From: DASVXQ01 sp040414855
GTDB taxonomy: Bacteria; Actinomycetota; CALGFH01
Reading direction: 5' to 3'
Length of the DNA: 64,000 bases
Assembly: GCA_040414855.1 (NCBI GenBank)
Contig: JBEDUQ010000189.1
Span: 1 to 64,000 of the forward strand
Shown here: piece after piece, positions 41,503 to 52,600 of the stretch
How positions within the stretch are numbered: the first letter of the stretch is position 1
Layout: each line of letters opens with the position of its first letter
Notes under the pieces: generated by a model
The model's database searches: none
What the model saw: the letters and a program-made list of their open reading frames with translations, nothing else
What the model was told of the DNA's origin: nothing
Position numbers and translations under genes: made by a program

Positions 41503-42511
41503 TCACCCAGTTGGGCACGCCCCTGGCGCTCAGGAAGCTGCTGGCCCGGTCGACCTCGCCGGGCGGCAGCACCGCGACCATGCCGATGCCGAGGTTGGTG
41601 GCGCGGGCCAGCTCGGCCTCGTCGACCGGGCCAAGCCTCGCGATCAGCTCGAAGATCGGCGGCGGCGTCCACGACGAGCGGTCGACCCGCCCGACCAGCC
41701 CGGCCGGCAGTGCCCGCGGCAGGTTGCCTGGCAGCCCGCCGCCGGTGACGTGGCAGAGCGCGTGCAGCTCGACGCCGGCGGCGAGCAGGTCGACCAGGTC
41801 TGGTGCGTAGATCCTGGTCGGCTCGAGCAGCTCGTCGCCGACGCTGCGGTCGAGCTCGTGCGGGGTCGCGTCGTAGCCGAGGCCGGCGCGCTCCAGCACC
41901 CGGCGCACCAGCGAGAAGCCGTTGGCGTGAAGGCCGGAGGAGGCCAGCGCCAGCAGCACGTCGCCGGGCTCGACCAGGTCGGGCCCGAGCATGCGGTCGC
42001 GCTCGACCACGCCGACGCCGAACCCGGCGAGGTCGTAGGCGTCCGGCTCCATCGCGTCGGGATGCTCGGCGGTCTCGCCGCCCAGCAGAGCGCAGCGCGC
42101 CTGCCGGCAGCCGTTGGCGACCCCCTCGACGATGGCGGCCACCCGCTCGGGCGCGACCCGCCCGACCGCCAAGTAGTCGAGCACGAACAGGGGCTGGGCG
42201 CCGGGCACAACGACGTCGTCGACCACCATCGCAACCAGGTCGATCCCGACCGTGTCGTGGCGGTCGAGCTCCTGGGCGACCAGCAGCTTGGTGCCGACGC
42301 CGTCGGCGGAGCTGGCCAGCACCGGGTCGCGGTAGCGGCTGCTGTCCAGCGATAGCAGCCCGGCGAACCCGCCGATGCCGCCGAGAACCCGGGGATCGTG
42401 GGTCGACTCGACCGCGGCCCGCATCAGCGTGACCGCCTTCTCGCCGGCCTCGACGTCGACGCCGGCCGCGGCGTAGGTCAGCGGCTCGCGGCCGGAGCCG
42501 TCCCCGTTCAT
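41477..42511 (-). CDS. purM: Phosphoribosylformylglycinamidine cyclo-ligase (AIR synthetase)
   Basis: A 344-residue PurM that closes the imidazole ring in step five of purine synthesis. YAAAGVDVEAGEKAV starts the domain, and SSADGVGTKLLVA, HVTGGGLPGNLPRALP and GLHANGFSLVRRVLERAGL are family blocks. The ATG overlaps the purF stop (ATGA) with GAGGAG three bases upstream, so the two genes are translationally coupled. A C-terminal segment is tandemly duplicated beyond the stop. Confidence 0.96.
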   Translation of the reverse strand: MNGDGSGREPLTYAAAGVDVEAGEKAVTLMRAAVESTHDPRVLGGIGGFAGLLSLDSSRYRDPVLASSADGVGTKLLVAQELDRHDTVGIDLVAMVVDDVVVPGAQPLFVLDYLAVGRVAPERVAAIVEGVANGCRQARCALLGGETAEHPDAMEPDAYDLAGFGVGVVERDRMLGPDLVEPGDVLLALASSGLHANGFSLVRRVLERAGLGYDATPHELDRSVGDELLEPTRIYAPDLVDLLAAGVELHALCHVTGGGLPGNLPRALPAGLVGRVDRSSWTPPPIFELIARLGPVDEAELARATNLGIGMVAVLPPGEVDRASSFLSARGVPNWVMGEVTAQG

Positions 42512-43980
42512 GAGCTCCTCGGCGGCACGAAGTCCTCGAGCAGCGGCTCGCCGGTGAGCGGCGCACCCTCGAGCAGCTCCTTGCCCTGGGCGCTGGCGTC
42601 GACCGGGACCGGGTAGCCGCCGGTGAAGCAGGCGGTGCACAGCCCTTTGCCGCCCGGCTGCGCGCTCGAGGCCATCGCCTCCAGCGACAGGTAGGCCAGC
42701 GAGTCGGCGCCGATGTAGGCGCAGACCTCGTCGGTCAGCAGGTCGCCGGCGATCAGCTCGGCCCTGGTCGGCATGTCGATGCCGTAGAAGCACGGCCACC
42801 GCACGGGTGGCGAGGTGATGCGCACGTGGACCTCGCGCGCGCCCGCCTCGCGGAGCATGCCGACGATCGCCTTGGTGGTGTTGCCGCGCACGATCGAGTC
42901 GTCGACCACCACCAGCCGCTTGCCGCGGATGGTCTCGCGCAGCGGGTTGAGCTTCACCTTGATGCCGAGCTGGCGCATGGTCTGGCTCGGCTGGATGAAG
43001 GTGCGGCCGACGTAGCGGTTCTTCATCAGTCCCTCGCCGAAGGGGATGCCGCTGGCCTCGGCGAACCCGGCGGCCGCGCTGGTGGCGGTGTCCGGCACCG
43101 GGATCACCAGGTCGGCCTCGGCCGGCGCCTCGCGGGCCAGCGCCGCGCCCAGCTCCCTGCGGACCTGGTGGACGCTGCGGCCGGCAAGGTTCGAGTCGGC
43201 GCGGGCCAGGTAGACGTACTCGAACACGCACAGGCGCGGGTCGGCCTCGGCGAAGCGGCGCGAGCGCAGGCCGCGCTCGTCGATGGCGACCACCTCGCCC
43301 GGCTCGACCTCGCGGACGAAGCTGGCGCCGACGATGTCGAGGGCGGCCGTCTCGGAGGCGATCACCCAGCCGCCGGGCAGCTTGCCGATGACCAGCGGCC
43401 GGAAGCCCCGGGGGTCGCGCACGCCGTAGACGGTGCGCTCGTCCATCAGCACCAGCGAGTAGGCCCCCTCCAGGCGTGGCATGGCGCGGACGATCGCGTC
43501 CTCGAGCGAGTGGTGGGCGTCCCGCGACAGCAGCTCGGCGACCACCTCGGTGTCGCTGGAGGGCAGCGGCCGCGACCGGTCCTTCGCCGCGAGCTGCTCT
43601 GCCAGCTCCTCGGCGAGGGTCGCGGTGTTGGTCAGGTTGCCGTTGTGGCCCAGCGCGAAGCCGCCCCCGCCCGGCCGGGTCTTGAAGGCCGGCTGCGCGT
43701 TCTCCCACCGCGAGCTGCCGGTGGTCGAGTAGCGGGTGTGGCCGATCGCCAGGTGCCCCTGGAGGGTCTGGAGGGTGGTCTCGTCGAAGACCTGGCTGAC
43801 TAGCCCCATGTCCTTATAGACAAGCAGGCTGGAGCCGTCCGCGACAGCCATGCCCGCGGACTCCTGCCCGCGGTGCTGAAGCGCGTAGAGACCGTAGAAG
43901 ACGAGGTTGGCCACCCGCTCCCCGGGCGCCCACACCCCGAACACTCCACATGCCTCGCGTGGGTGGTCGGCGTCGAGCAT
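42508..43980 (-). CDS. purF: Amidophosphoribosyltransferase
   Basis: A 490-residue PurF catalysing the first committed step of purine synthesis. The N-terminal Ntn glutaminase nucleophile is Cys11 (REACGVFGV), so a 10-residue propeptide should be removed. The phosphoribosyltransferase half has the PRPP loop VVVDDSIVRGNTT. The four Cys of a Bacillus-type 4Fe-4S site are plausible (for example CVFEY, GIDMPT..., CTACFTGGYP). It is coupled to purM. The 438-base spacer upstream is shared with the divergent conservon. Confidence 0.96.
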   Translation of the reverse strand: MLDADHPREACGVFGVWAPGERVANLVFYGLYALQHRGQESAGMAVADGSSLLVYKDMGLVSQVFDETTLQTLQGHLAIGHTRYSTTGSSRWENAQPAFKTRPGGGGFALGHNGNLTNTATLAEELAEQLAAKDRSRPLPSSDTEVVAELLSRDAHHSLEDAIVRAMPRLEGAYSLVLMDERTVYGVRDPRGFRPLVIGKLPGGWVIASETAALDIVGASFVREVEPGEVVAIDERGLRSRRFAEADPRLCVFEYVYLARADSNLAGRSVHQVRRELGAALAREAPAEADLVIPVPDTATSAAAGFAEASGIPFGEGLMKNRYVGRTFIQPSQTMRQLGIKVKLNPLRETIRGKRLVVVDDSIVRGNTTKAIVGMLREAGAREVHVRITSPPVRWPCFYGIDMPTRAELIAGDLLTDEVCAYIGADSLAYLSLEAMASSAQPGGKGLCTACFTGGYPVPVDASAQGKELLEGAPLTGEPLLEDFVPPRSS

Positions 43981-44123
43981 GTCCCTCCAGCGTCGTGGTT
44001 CGTCGCACTGATCGGTCCGGGGAAGGTTGCTTCGATCGTAGCATCAGCCGCACGTCGCGAAGCCCACTTTGCGCCCCCTTGCCAATCTGTCAAGGTCGAA
44101 TAGCCGGACAAATTCTTCGTCAT

Positions 44124-44153
44124 TTGCCAACCCGGGCAGCCGCTGGTTAAAGT
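44124..44153 (+). promoter_or_regulatory. Candidate promoter of the conservon
   Basis: TTGCCA (44124-44129) and TAAAGT (44148-44153) are 18 bases apart. The transcript would have a leader of about 260 bases, which includes the hairpin at 44217-44240. The spacer 43981-44418 also carries the purF promoter region; a TACGAT -10-like element lies near 44036-44041 on the minus strand. Confidence 0.4.
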
Positions 44154-44216
44154 GCGATGTTCCTCTCCCCCAGGCTTCGTTCGACAGAAGAGGATGAGTA
44201 GTCACACGCGCGCGCT

Positions 44217-44240
44217 CCGGGGACGCGCGAACGTCCCCGG
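44217..44240 (+). other. Hairpin in the long cvn leader
   Basis: CCGGGGAC (44217-44224) and GTCCCCGG (44233-44240) are perfect 8-bp arms with an 8-base loop. It lies midway in the leader, 180 bases before cvnA. Role unknown; an attenuator or a terminator of antisense transcripts is possible. Confidence 0.6.
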
Positions 44241-44418
44241 GGGAACCCATTACCGGTCCCGAGCTGAGCGGTCCGCTGTCTCCCGTTCGGGGGCCTGCCC
44301 TCGCACGCCCGATCCAGGCGCGCACATCGCCGAGGACGCGTGCCCTGCGCTGCGGCCAGCACGAACCACGTCACTCCCTGGCTGACACCTCCGGCTGACG
44401 ACGAGAGAAGGGCAGCGG

Positions 44419-47400
44419 ATGCTCCACAACCTTCAGATCCGATCGAAGCTAGCGGCGTTGCTGCTCGTACCGCTCGCGGCCGTGATCGTGCTGTCGTCAA
44501 TCGGGATCGCGACCAGTGCGAGCCGCGCGCTCAAGGCGTCGCGTGCGCGAAGTGTGACGGAATTCTCCGGCACCCTGGCCACGCTCGCCACCGAGCTTCA
44601 GAAGGAACGGACGCTTGCCGCGAACTACGTGGCCAACGGCAAGTCGACCGGCTACTCCCAGATGAACGCGCAGTTCACCCAGGTCGACCGCCAGGTGGTC
44701 GAGTTCACCCGCCAGGAGCGCGGCCTGAAGCTGGACGGCTACGCACCCGAGGTGGGCCGGGAGCTTCGCGACGTGGTCACCGAGCTCGGCAGGCTCGACG
44801 CGCAGCGCCAGGCGATCGCCCAGTCGACCGGCGTGACCGACACGCTCAACCGCTACGGCGCGATCGTCAAGGACATCCTCGACGTCAACACCGAGATCGC
44901 CGCGGGCAGCGACGACGAGGGCGTGCTGCGCAGCGGCATGGCGTTCGTGGCGGTGTCCCGGGCCAAGGACGCGGTCGACCTCCAGCGGGCGTTCATGAAC
45001 GCGGTCTTCGCCAAGGGCCGCTTCGACCAGGGCCAGCTCCCGTACCAGCAGTTCGCCCGCTACGTCGAGTCCGAGAGCACCTGGACCGCGCAGTTCAACG
45101 CCTTCGCCACCAATGGCCAGCGTGCGCTGCTCGCCACCACCGTCGCCGGCCCCGGGGTGCAGCGGGCCAGGGACCTGCGCGACGCGGCGCTCCGCGGCGA
45201 AACCAGCCCGCGGCTGAACGTCCAGCCCAGTGACTGGGCGAGCGCGACGGGCGACAAGCTCAGCCGCCTGCGCCAGGTCGAGGTCGGCATCGGCGGCCAG
45301 ACCGCCGATGCCGCCGTCGGGGTCAAGTCGTCGGCGCAGCGCCAGGCGCTCGTGGTCGGCGTGCTGCTGCTGGCCGTGCTGCTGGTGGCCGTGGTCACCG
45401 CGATGGCGATCACCCGCTCGCTGGTCCGGCCGCTGACCCGGCTCCGCGACGCGGCCAACGAGGTCGCCGACGAGCGCCTGCCGCTGGTGCTCGAAAAGCT
45501 GCGCTCCACCCCCGACCCCGACCGCGTCGGTATCGACCAGATCAGCCCGGTGCCGGTGAGCTCCAACGACGAGGTCGGCCAGGTCGCCTCCGCCTTCAAC
45601 GTGGTCCACCAGCTCGCGCTCCGGGCCGCCGCCGAGCAGGCGGCGCTGCGCAAGTCGATCGCCGACATGTTCGCCAACCTCGCCCGTCGCTCCCAGACCC
45701 TGCTGGACCGCCAGCTCGAGGTGATCGAAAGGCTCGAGCGGGCGCACCTCGACCAGGAGTCCCGCGAGGACCTGGTCTCGCTCGACCAGCTCGCGATGCG
45801 GATGCGCCGCAACGCCGAGGACCTGATGGTGCTGTCGGGCAGCGAGCCGACCCCGCACTGGTCGCAGCCGGTGGTGCTGATCGAGGTGGTGCGGGCGGCG
45901 CTCTCCGAGGTCGACGACGCCAGCCGCGTCGAGCTGCTGCCGATCGACGACGTCGGCGTCGCCGGCCACGCGGTCTCCGACGTGGTCCACATCCTGGCCG
46001 AGCTGATCGACAACGCCACCGCGTTCTCGCCGCCCGGGACCAAGGTCCAGGTGGCCGGCCAGCCCGTGTCGACCGGCTACGTGATCGAGATCGAGGACCG
46101 CGGACTGGGCATGAGCGACGAGGAGCTGGTCGATGCCAACGAGCGCCTGGCCAGCCCGCCGGCGATCGACTCGGCGCTGTCGCGCATGCTCGGACTGTTC
46201 GTGATCGGCAGGCTGGCCAAGCGACACGGCATCCGGGTCCAGCTCCGTCACTCGTGGTACGGCGGCATCACCGCGCTGGTGCTGCTGCCCTCGGGGATCA
46301 TCGTCCGCTCCCCGGTGGTCGAGGAGCCTCCCTCCACCGAAGTGCGCCGGCCAGAGCTGGCGCCGCCGCCGCGGGCCAACGGCAACGGCGGTGGCCAGAC
46401 CGGCGAGCACCACCTGCCGATCTTCGAGCAGGCGCGTTCGGACTGGTTCGAGGAGCCGGCCCCGGGCACGCCGCTGCGGCACCCGAGCCAGCAGCCCGCC
46501 GCGGCCACCGGCGGCAACGGCCATGGCAACGCCGAAGCGGCCGTCCACGGGCAGACCTATGAGGTCGGCGACGTCGCCGACGAGCTTGACATGGACGCGC
46601 CCTCGCCTGGCCTCGAGGACCTGGAGCCGATCGAGCCGGTGGAGGTCGTGGAGCCGCCACTGCCGGAGGCGCCGGTCGAGTTCGAGACCGCGGAAGTGGT
46701 CGACGCGGTCGAGCCCGTGGGCCCGTTCGACTACGACGAGCCGAGCGAGCCCAGCGAGACGACTGGGCCGTTCGATCCAGCGCGGACGTTCGAGCCGCTC
46801 GGGTTCGACGAGTCCGAGCGTGCTGAGCCCGCCGAGCCCGCGCGGGCCGAGGCTTTCGCGCCGAGTGAGCCCCCCGAGCCCGTCGAGCCCGCGCGGCCCC
46901 AGCCGGCGGAGCAGCTCGACCCGGTCGCCAGCGCCGAGCCGGTGGAGCTGCCGGACCTGCCCCGGGAGCGGCCGCGACGGCCCGAGCCGCCGGCGGCGCC
47001 ACCGCCGAGGCCCGGCCGCGAGGCCCCGAGGTGGGAGCCCGCCCAGGCCGCGCCGGCCGCTCCAGCCGGGCCCGAGCAGCCGTCGGGATGGCTCGGCGAC
47101 CAGCATGGCTGGCCGGTCCCGCGCCGGCGCCCGCCGACGGGACCGGGCCCCGCCGACCCGCGCGAGCGCACCGAGCCGCAGCCACCGCTGCGACCAACTC
47201 CAGCGGGCCGGTCGTGGGAACAGCGCTTCCAGGGCCCGCCCGCGCCCCCGGCCCCACCGCGGCGGCCGCAGGCGCCTCCGCCGCGGCCGTTCCAGACGAA
47301 CGCGCCCGGCGACGACTTCGCCGTCCCGCTTCCCGAGCCCACCCTTCAGCCCACCTCGGTGCAGACCACCAAGGCAGGGCTGCCGAGGCGGGTGCCGCGG

Positions 47401-47655
47401 GCCAACCTCGCGCCGGGGATCGTGGCGGAGGACCAGCGGGCGGCAGCGAACCCCGAGTCGGCGTCGCCGGCGAGCAGCTTCTCTCGCTCTCCAGACGAAG
47501 TGCGTAGCATGCTCTCCAGCTACCGCACCGGCCTCGAGCGTGGCCGGCGGATGGCCGCCGGCGACGAAGCGGACGACCGAGGCGAGGGAGCCCGGTCAGG
47601 GTATGGAGGGCCCAACCCGATGGCCCCAAGGAGCGACGATGACGCAGCTCAGTAA
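44419..47655 (+). CDS. cvnA: Conservon sensor histidine-kinase-like protein (CvnA)
   Basis: A 1078-residue membrane protein. Helix one is near residues 12-33, an extracellular NIT-type helical domain spans about 40-300 and helix two lies near 311-333. A HAMP-like segment follows, then an ATPase domain with LAELIDNATAFSPPGTKV and EIEDRGLGMSDEELV. The last 430 residues are low complexity, rich in Glu, Pro and Ala (EPSEPSETTGPFD, PERPR-type repeats). In Streptomyces, CvnA works with a Roadblock protein, a DUF742 protein and a Ras-like GTPase as a membrane complex resembling a G-protein-coupled system. All four genes follow here in that order. Confidence 0.93.
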   Translation: MLHNLQIRSKLAALLLVPLAAVIVLSSIGIATSASRALKASRARSVTEFSGTLATLATELQKERTLAANYVANGKSTGYSQMNAQFTQVDRQVVEFTRQERGLKLDGYAPEVGRELRDVVTELGRLDAQRQAIAQSTGVTDTLNRYGAIVKDILDVNTEIAAGSDDEGVLRSGMAFVAVSRAKDAVDLQRAFMNAVFAKGRFDQGQLPYQQFARYVESESTWTAQFNAFATNGQRALLATTVAGPGVQRARDLRDAALRGETSPRLNVQPSDWASATGDKLSRLRQVEVGIGGQTADAAVGVKSSAQRQALVVGVLLLAVLLVAVVTAMAITRSLVRPLTRLRDAANEVADERLPLVLEKLRSTPDPDRVGIDQISPVPVSSNDEVGQVASAFNVVHQLALRAAAEQAALRKSIADMFANLARRSQTLLDRQLEVIERLERAHLDQESREDLVSLDQLAMRMRRNAEDLMVLSGSEPTPHWSQPVVLIEVVRAALSEVDDASRVELLPIDDVGVAGHAVSDVVHILAELIDNATAFSPPGTKVQVAGQPVSTGYVIEIEDRGLGMSDEELVDANERLASPPAIDSALSRMLGLFVIGRLAKRHGIRVQLRHSWYGGITALVLLPSGIIVRSPVVEEPPSTEVRRPELAPPPRANGNGGGQTGEHHLPIFEQARSDWFEEPAPGTPLRHPSQQPAAATGGNGHGNAEAAVHGQTYEVGDVADELDMDAPSPGLEDLEPIEPVEVVEPPLPEAPVEFETAEVVDAVEPVGPFDYDEPSEPSETTGPFDPARTFEPLGFDESERAEPAEPARAEAFAPSEPPEPVEPARPQPAEQLDPVASAEPVELPDLPRERPRRPEPPAAPPPRPGREAPRWEPAQAAPAAPAGPEQPSGWLGDQHGWPVPRRRPPTGPGPADPRERTEPQPPLRPTPAGRSWEQRFQGPPAPPAPPRRPQAPPPRPFQTNAPGDDFAVPLPEPTLQPTSVQTTKAGLPRRVPRANLAPGIVAEDQRAAANPESASPASSFSRSPDEVRSMLSSYRTGLERGRRMAAGDEADDRGEGARSGYGGPNPMAPRSDDDAAQ

Positions 47656-48061
47656 GGAAGCGCAGAACCTCAACTGGTTGGTGAACAACTTCGTGCGCAA
47701 CGTTCCCGGCGTCGCGCACGCGGTTGTGGTCTCGTCGGACGGCCTGCTGATGGCGGTCTCGGACCGGCTCGACCGCGCCCGGGCCGACCAGCTCGCGGCG
47801 GTGGCGTCCGGTCTCGCCAGCCTCACGCAGGGGGCGGCGCGCGTCTTCGACGCCGGGGTGGTCAACCAGACCATCGTCGAGATGGAGCGGGGATTCCTGT
47901 TCGTCATGTCGGTGAGCGACGGCTCGGTCCTCTCCGTGCTGGCGTCGCCGGCATGCGACATCGGGCTGGTGGGATATGAGATGGCACTCCTGGTCGCACG
48001 CACCGGAGATGTGCTCACGCCGCAACTGCGTGCAGAATTGCAGGCGGCGCTGCCTCGATGA
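47639..48061 (+). CDS. cvnB: Roadblock/LC7 protein (CvnB)
   Basis: A 140-residue Roadblock/LC7 protein with the characteristic LNWLVNNFVRNVPGVAHAVV start and a beta-sheet with SSDGLLMAVSDRLDR. Such proteins, like MglB, bind small GTPases and modulate them. The ATG has AAGGAG five bases upstream and overlaps the cvnA end by 17 bases. The next gene starts 113 bases later. Confidence 0.93.
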   Translation: MTQLSKEAQNLNWLVNNFVRNVPGVAHAVVVSSDGLLMAVSDRLDRARADQLAAVASGLASLTQGAARVFDAGVVNQTIVEMERGFLFVMSVSDGSVLSVLASPACDIGLVGYEMALLVARTGDVLTPQLRAELQAALPR

Positions 48062-48174
48062 GTGATCTGGCCGGTTGCGGCGACATCGGGGGGGTGAGGA
48101 CACCGGTGGCGATGCGCGTTGCCGCCGGTGGGCATGGGGTACTGAGGAATGCCGTAGGTTGACAGGACCGCGGG

Positions 48175-48555
48175 ATGAGCATGGAGGATCGTCAGGGATC
48201 GGGCCGGTCCGACCCAAAGGGTCGCCTCGTTCGTCCCTACACGGTGACTGGTGGACGCACGCGGCCCACCACGTACATAGACCTGGAGTTGGAGACGCTG
48301 GTATCGACGACCTCGCTAGGCGAGACTTCCCCCAATCTGAGCCTTGAATGGCGTTCGATAGCGCTTCTGTGCCGGGATATCCTGTCGATCGCTGAGATCT
48401 CCGCGCGGCTCGACCTGCCGCTCGGCGTCGCTCGTGTACTGGTCGGCGACATGGCCGAAGAGGGTATGGTGCGCGTGCACCGGCCCGCACTTGTCGGCGA
48501 CCGCCCCGACCTCGCTCTTCTCGAGAGGGTGCTGTATGGACTCCGCACGATCTAA
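48175..48555 (+). CDS. cvnC: DUF742 protein (CvnC)
   Basis: A 126-residue DUF742 protein with the invariant RLVRPYTVTGGRTRP near the N-terminus and a winged-helix-like middle (CRDILSIAEISARLDLPLGV). The last ten codons overlap the cvnD start region by 20 bases. It is the third component of the conservon. The 113-base gap before it is longer than the others in the operon. Confidence 0.93.
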   Translation: MSMEDRQGSGRSDPKGRLVRPYTVTGGRTRPTTYIDLELETLVSTTSLGETSPNLSLEWRSIALLCRDILSIAEISARLDLPLGVARVLVGDMAEEGMVRVHRPALVGDRPDLALLERVLYGLRTI

Positions 48556-49168
48556 TCCCCCAGCCGCCGACCGAGCGCCGACCCCGGTCAAGATCGTCAT
48601 CGCGGGCGGGTTCGGCGTCGGCAAGACCACCTTCGTCGGGGCGGTGTCGGAGATCATCCCGCTCACCACCGAAGCGGCGCTGACCACCGCCTCGCTCGGG
48701 GTCGACGACACCGCCCAGGTGCAGGGCAAGACCACCACCACGGTGGCGATGGACTTCGGGCGCATCACGCTCGACCGCGACCTGATCCTGTATCTGTTCG
48801 GGACACCAGGACAGGACCGCTTCTGGTTCATGTGGGACGACCTGGTGCGCGGCGCGATCGGCGCGGTGGTGCTGGTGGACACGCGGCGGCTGGGCGACTG
48901 CTTCGCGGCCGTGGACTACTTCGAGCAGCGCGAGCTGCCCTTCATCGTCGCCATCAACTGCTTTGACGGGGTCATGGCCCACTCCGCGGACGACGTCCGC
49001 GAGGCGCTGGTCGTCGGGCCCGACACGCCGGTCGTGTTCTGCGACGCGCGCGTGCGCGACTCGGCAAAGGCCACCCTGATCGAGCTGGTCCAGCACGCTC
49101 TCGCGCGCGCCTCCGCGGCGCTGCGTCCCGGCGCCAAGCCCCGCGGCGTCGGCGTCACCCAGCCGTAG
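48536..49168 (+). CDS. cvnD: Conservon Ras-like GTPase (CvnD)
   Basis: A 210-residue small GTPase of the MglA/CvnD class. The P-loop is GGFGVGKTTFVG, the switch II region is LFGTPGQDRFWFMW, and a base-recognition motif NCFD replaces NKxD, as is common in this family. The ATG at 48536 has AGAGG upstream and lies within cvnC. It ends 30 bases before purL (convergent). Confidence 0.95.
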   Translation: MDSARSNPPAADRAPTPVKIVIAGGFGVGKTTFVGAVSEIIPLTTEAALTTASLGVDDTAQVQGKTTTTVAMDFGRITLDRDLILYLFGTPGQDRFWFMWDDLVRGAIGAVVLVDTRRLGDCFAAVDYFEQRELPFIVAINCFDGVMAHSADDVREALVVGPDTPVVFCDARVRDSAKATLIELVQHALARASAALRPGAKPRGVGVTQP

Positions 49169-49177
49169 CGCTTCGCC

Positions 49178-49198
49178 CCCTCAGCTGGCTCAGCTCGC

Positions 49199-49204
<6 letters not shown>
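49178..49204 (-). repeat. 9-bp tandem repeats giving three in-frame stop codons after purL
   Basis: On the minus strand the purL end reads AGCTGAGCG, AGCTGAGCC, AGCTGAGGG from 49204 to 49178. TGA at 49201-49199 is the stop; two more TGA codons follow in the same frame at 49192-49190 and 49183-49181. Confidence 0.95.
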
Positions 49205-51397
<2,193 letters not shown>

Positions 51398-51518
51398 CGG
51401 CCCTCCCTCAGGTCGCTGCCGGCGGGGAACCGGCACTTGACGAACCCGGCCAGGCTATCAGGGTGCCCGGCGTATCCGGGTGTAGGGTCTCCCGGTTGAC
51501 GACCGAGGAGGTGCACCG

Positions 51519-51800
51519 ATGGAGGTTCTGGACGACGCCGCCGTCCAGTCGGCGCTGCGGGAGCTGCCCGGATGGGCGCGCGACGGCGATGAGATCGTGA
51601 AGACGTTCCAGTTCGACGGCTTCCCCTCGGCGATCGGGTTCGTGAACCGGGCCGCCGAGGCGGCCGAGGCCGCCAACCACCACCCGGACATCGACATCCG
51701 CTACAGCAAGATCACCTGCCGGCTCACCAGCCACGACTCCGGCGGCCTGACCGAGGCGGACACCTCGCTGGCCAGGCGGCTCGACCAGCTCGCCGGCTGA
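51519..51800 (+). CDS. 4a-hydroxytetrahydrobiopterin dehydratase (pterin-4-alpha-carbinolamine dehydratase)
   Basis: A 93-residue PCD/DCoH-family protein. LPGWARDGDEIVKTFQFDGF and the active-site NHHPDIDIRYSKITCRLTSH are diagnostic. It regenerates the quinonoid pterin for aromatic amino-acid hydroxylases, or acts as a moco-related dehydratase. It lies on the opposite strand between purL and purQ, and no hydroxylase is in the window. GAGGAGGTG precedes the ATG by five bases. Confidence 0.93.
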   Translation: MEVLDDAAVQSALRELPGWARDGDEIVKTFQFDGFPSAIGFVNRAAEAAEAANHHPDIDIRYSKITCRLTSHDSGGLTEADTSLARRLDQLAG

Positions 51801-51872
51801 GGGTCAGGTCGCCGCCGAGGGTCAGCTCGTGGGCTGAGGTTCAGCTCACCGGGTGAGCGTCAGGTCGCCGCC
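51799..51872 (-). repeat. Four 18-19-bp tandem units over the purQ stop codon
   Basis: The units are 51799-51816, 51817-51835, 51836-51854 and 51855-51872, each with GAG-x-GTCAG (or GTTCAG) near its start. Each holds TCA, the minus-strand stop triplet. The copy at 51860-51862 is the actual purQ stop. The first unit overlaps the stop of the convergent pterin dehydratase gene. Confidence 0.92.
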
Positions 51873-52537
51873 GAGCCGACCCGGGACCGTTCGAGCACGC
51901 TCTCGAACAGGGCCCGGCCATCGTCGGACCCCAGCAGCCGGTCAACGGCGTGCTCGGGGTGGGGCATCAGCCCGACCACGTTGCCGGCCGGGTTGCTGAC
52001 TCCGGCGATGTCGGCCAGCGACCCGTTGGGGTTCTGGCCAGGCGCGTAGGTGAACACCACCTGCCCGGCGGCCATCAGGCCATCGGGGTCCGGGTGCACG
52101 TAGCGGCCCTCGCCGTGCTTGACCGGGATCGCCAGCCGCCGCCCCGGCGCGCACCGGGCGGTCCAGGCGGTGCCAGTGGCGCGCACCTCGATCTCGACCT
52201 CGCGGCAGACGAAGCGCAGCCCGGCGTTGCGGAGCAGCGCCCCGGGCAGCAGCCCGGCCTCGCACAGCACCTGGAAGCCGTTGCAGATCCCGAGCACGGG
52301 CCCGCCGTCCCTGGCGAAGCCCGCCACCGCCGCCATCACCGGCGAGAAGCGGGCGATCGCGCCGCAGCGCAGGTAGTCGCCGTAGGAGAAGCCGCCCGGG
52401 AGCACGACCGCCTCGGCGCCGCGCAGGTCCTTCTCGCCGTGCCAGAGCGCGACCGGCTCGGCGCCGACCAGCTCGACCGCCGCCAGCGCGTCCCGGTCGT
52501 CGCACGACCCGGGGAAGGTCACCACGCCGATCCGCAC
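51860..52537 (-). CDS. purQ: Phosphoribosylformylglycinamidine synthase glutaminase subunit PurQ
   Basis: A 225-residue class I glutamine amidotransferase. The catalytic Cys is in VLGICNGFQVL, and the His-Glu pair is in GLMPHPEHAVD. It supplies ammonia to PurL. The gene is unusual in being separated from purS by two unrelated genes, whereas purS-purQ-purL are usually adjacent. Its 3' end lies in a four-unit tandem repeat. Confidence 0.96.
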   Translation of the reverse strand: MRIGVVTFPGSCDDRDALAAVELVGAEPVALWHGEKDLRGAEAVVLPGGFSYGDYLRCGAIARFSPVMAAVAGFARDGGPVLGICNGFQVLCEAGLLPGALLRNAGLRFVCREVEIEVRATGTAWTARCAPGRRLAIPVKHGEGRYVHPDPDGLMAAGQVVFTYAPGQNPNGSLADIAGVSNPAGNVVGLMPHPEHAVDRLLGSDDGRALFESVLERSRVGSAAT

Positions 52538-52600
52538 CTTGCTCCCTTCAGCTCTCCATGCTCTCCAACCGTGGGCTCCGAGCCCCTCCCGGGCAGGGTA

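Noticed and set aside
46298..49096. 932-codon open frame on the minus strand across the conservon
   Set aside because: It is antisense to cvnA-D and low in complexity. All four cvn genes carry conserved motifs and good ribosome-binding sites on the plus strand.
51519..51800. Small gene between purL and purQ as purS
   Set aside because: Its length fits PurS, but the sequence has the NHHPDIDI active-site motif of pterin carbinolamine dehydratases, and it is on the opposite strand. The true purS is at 54313-54549.
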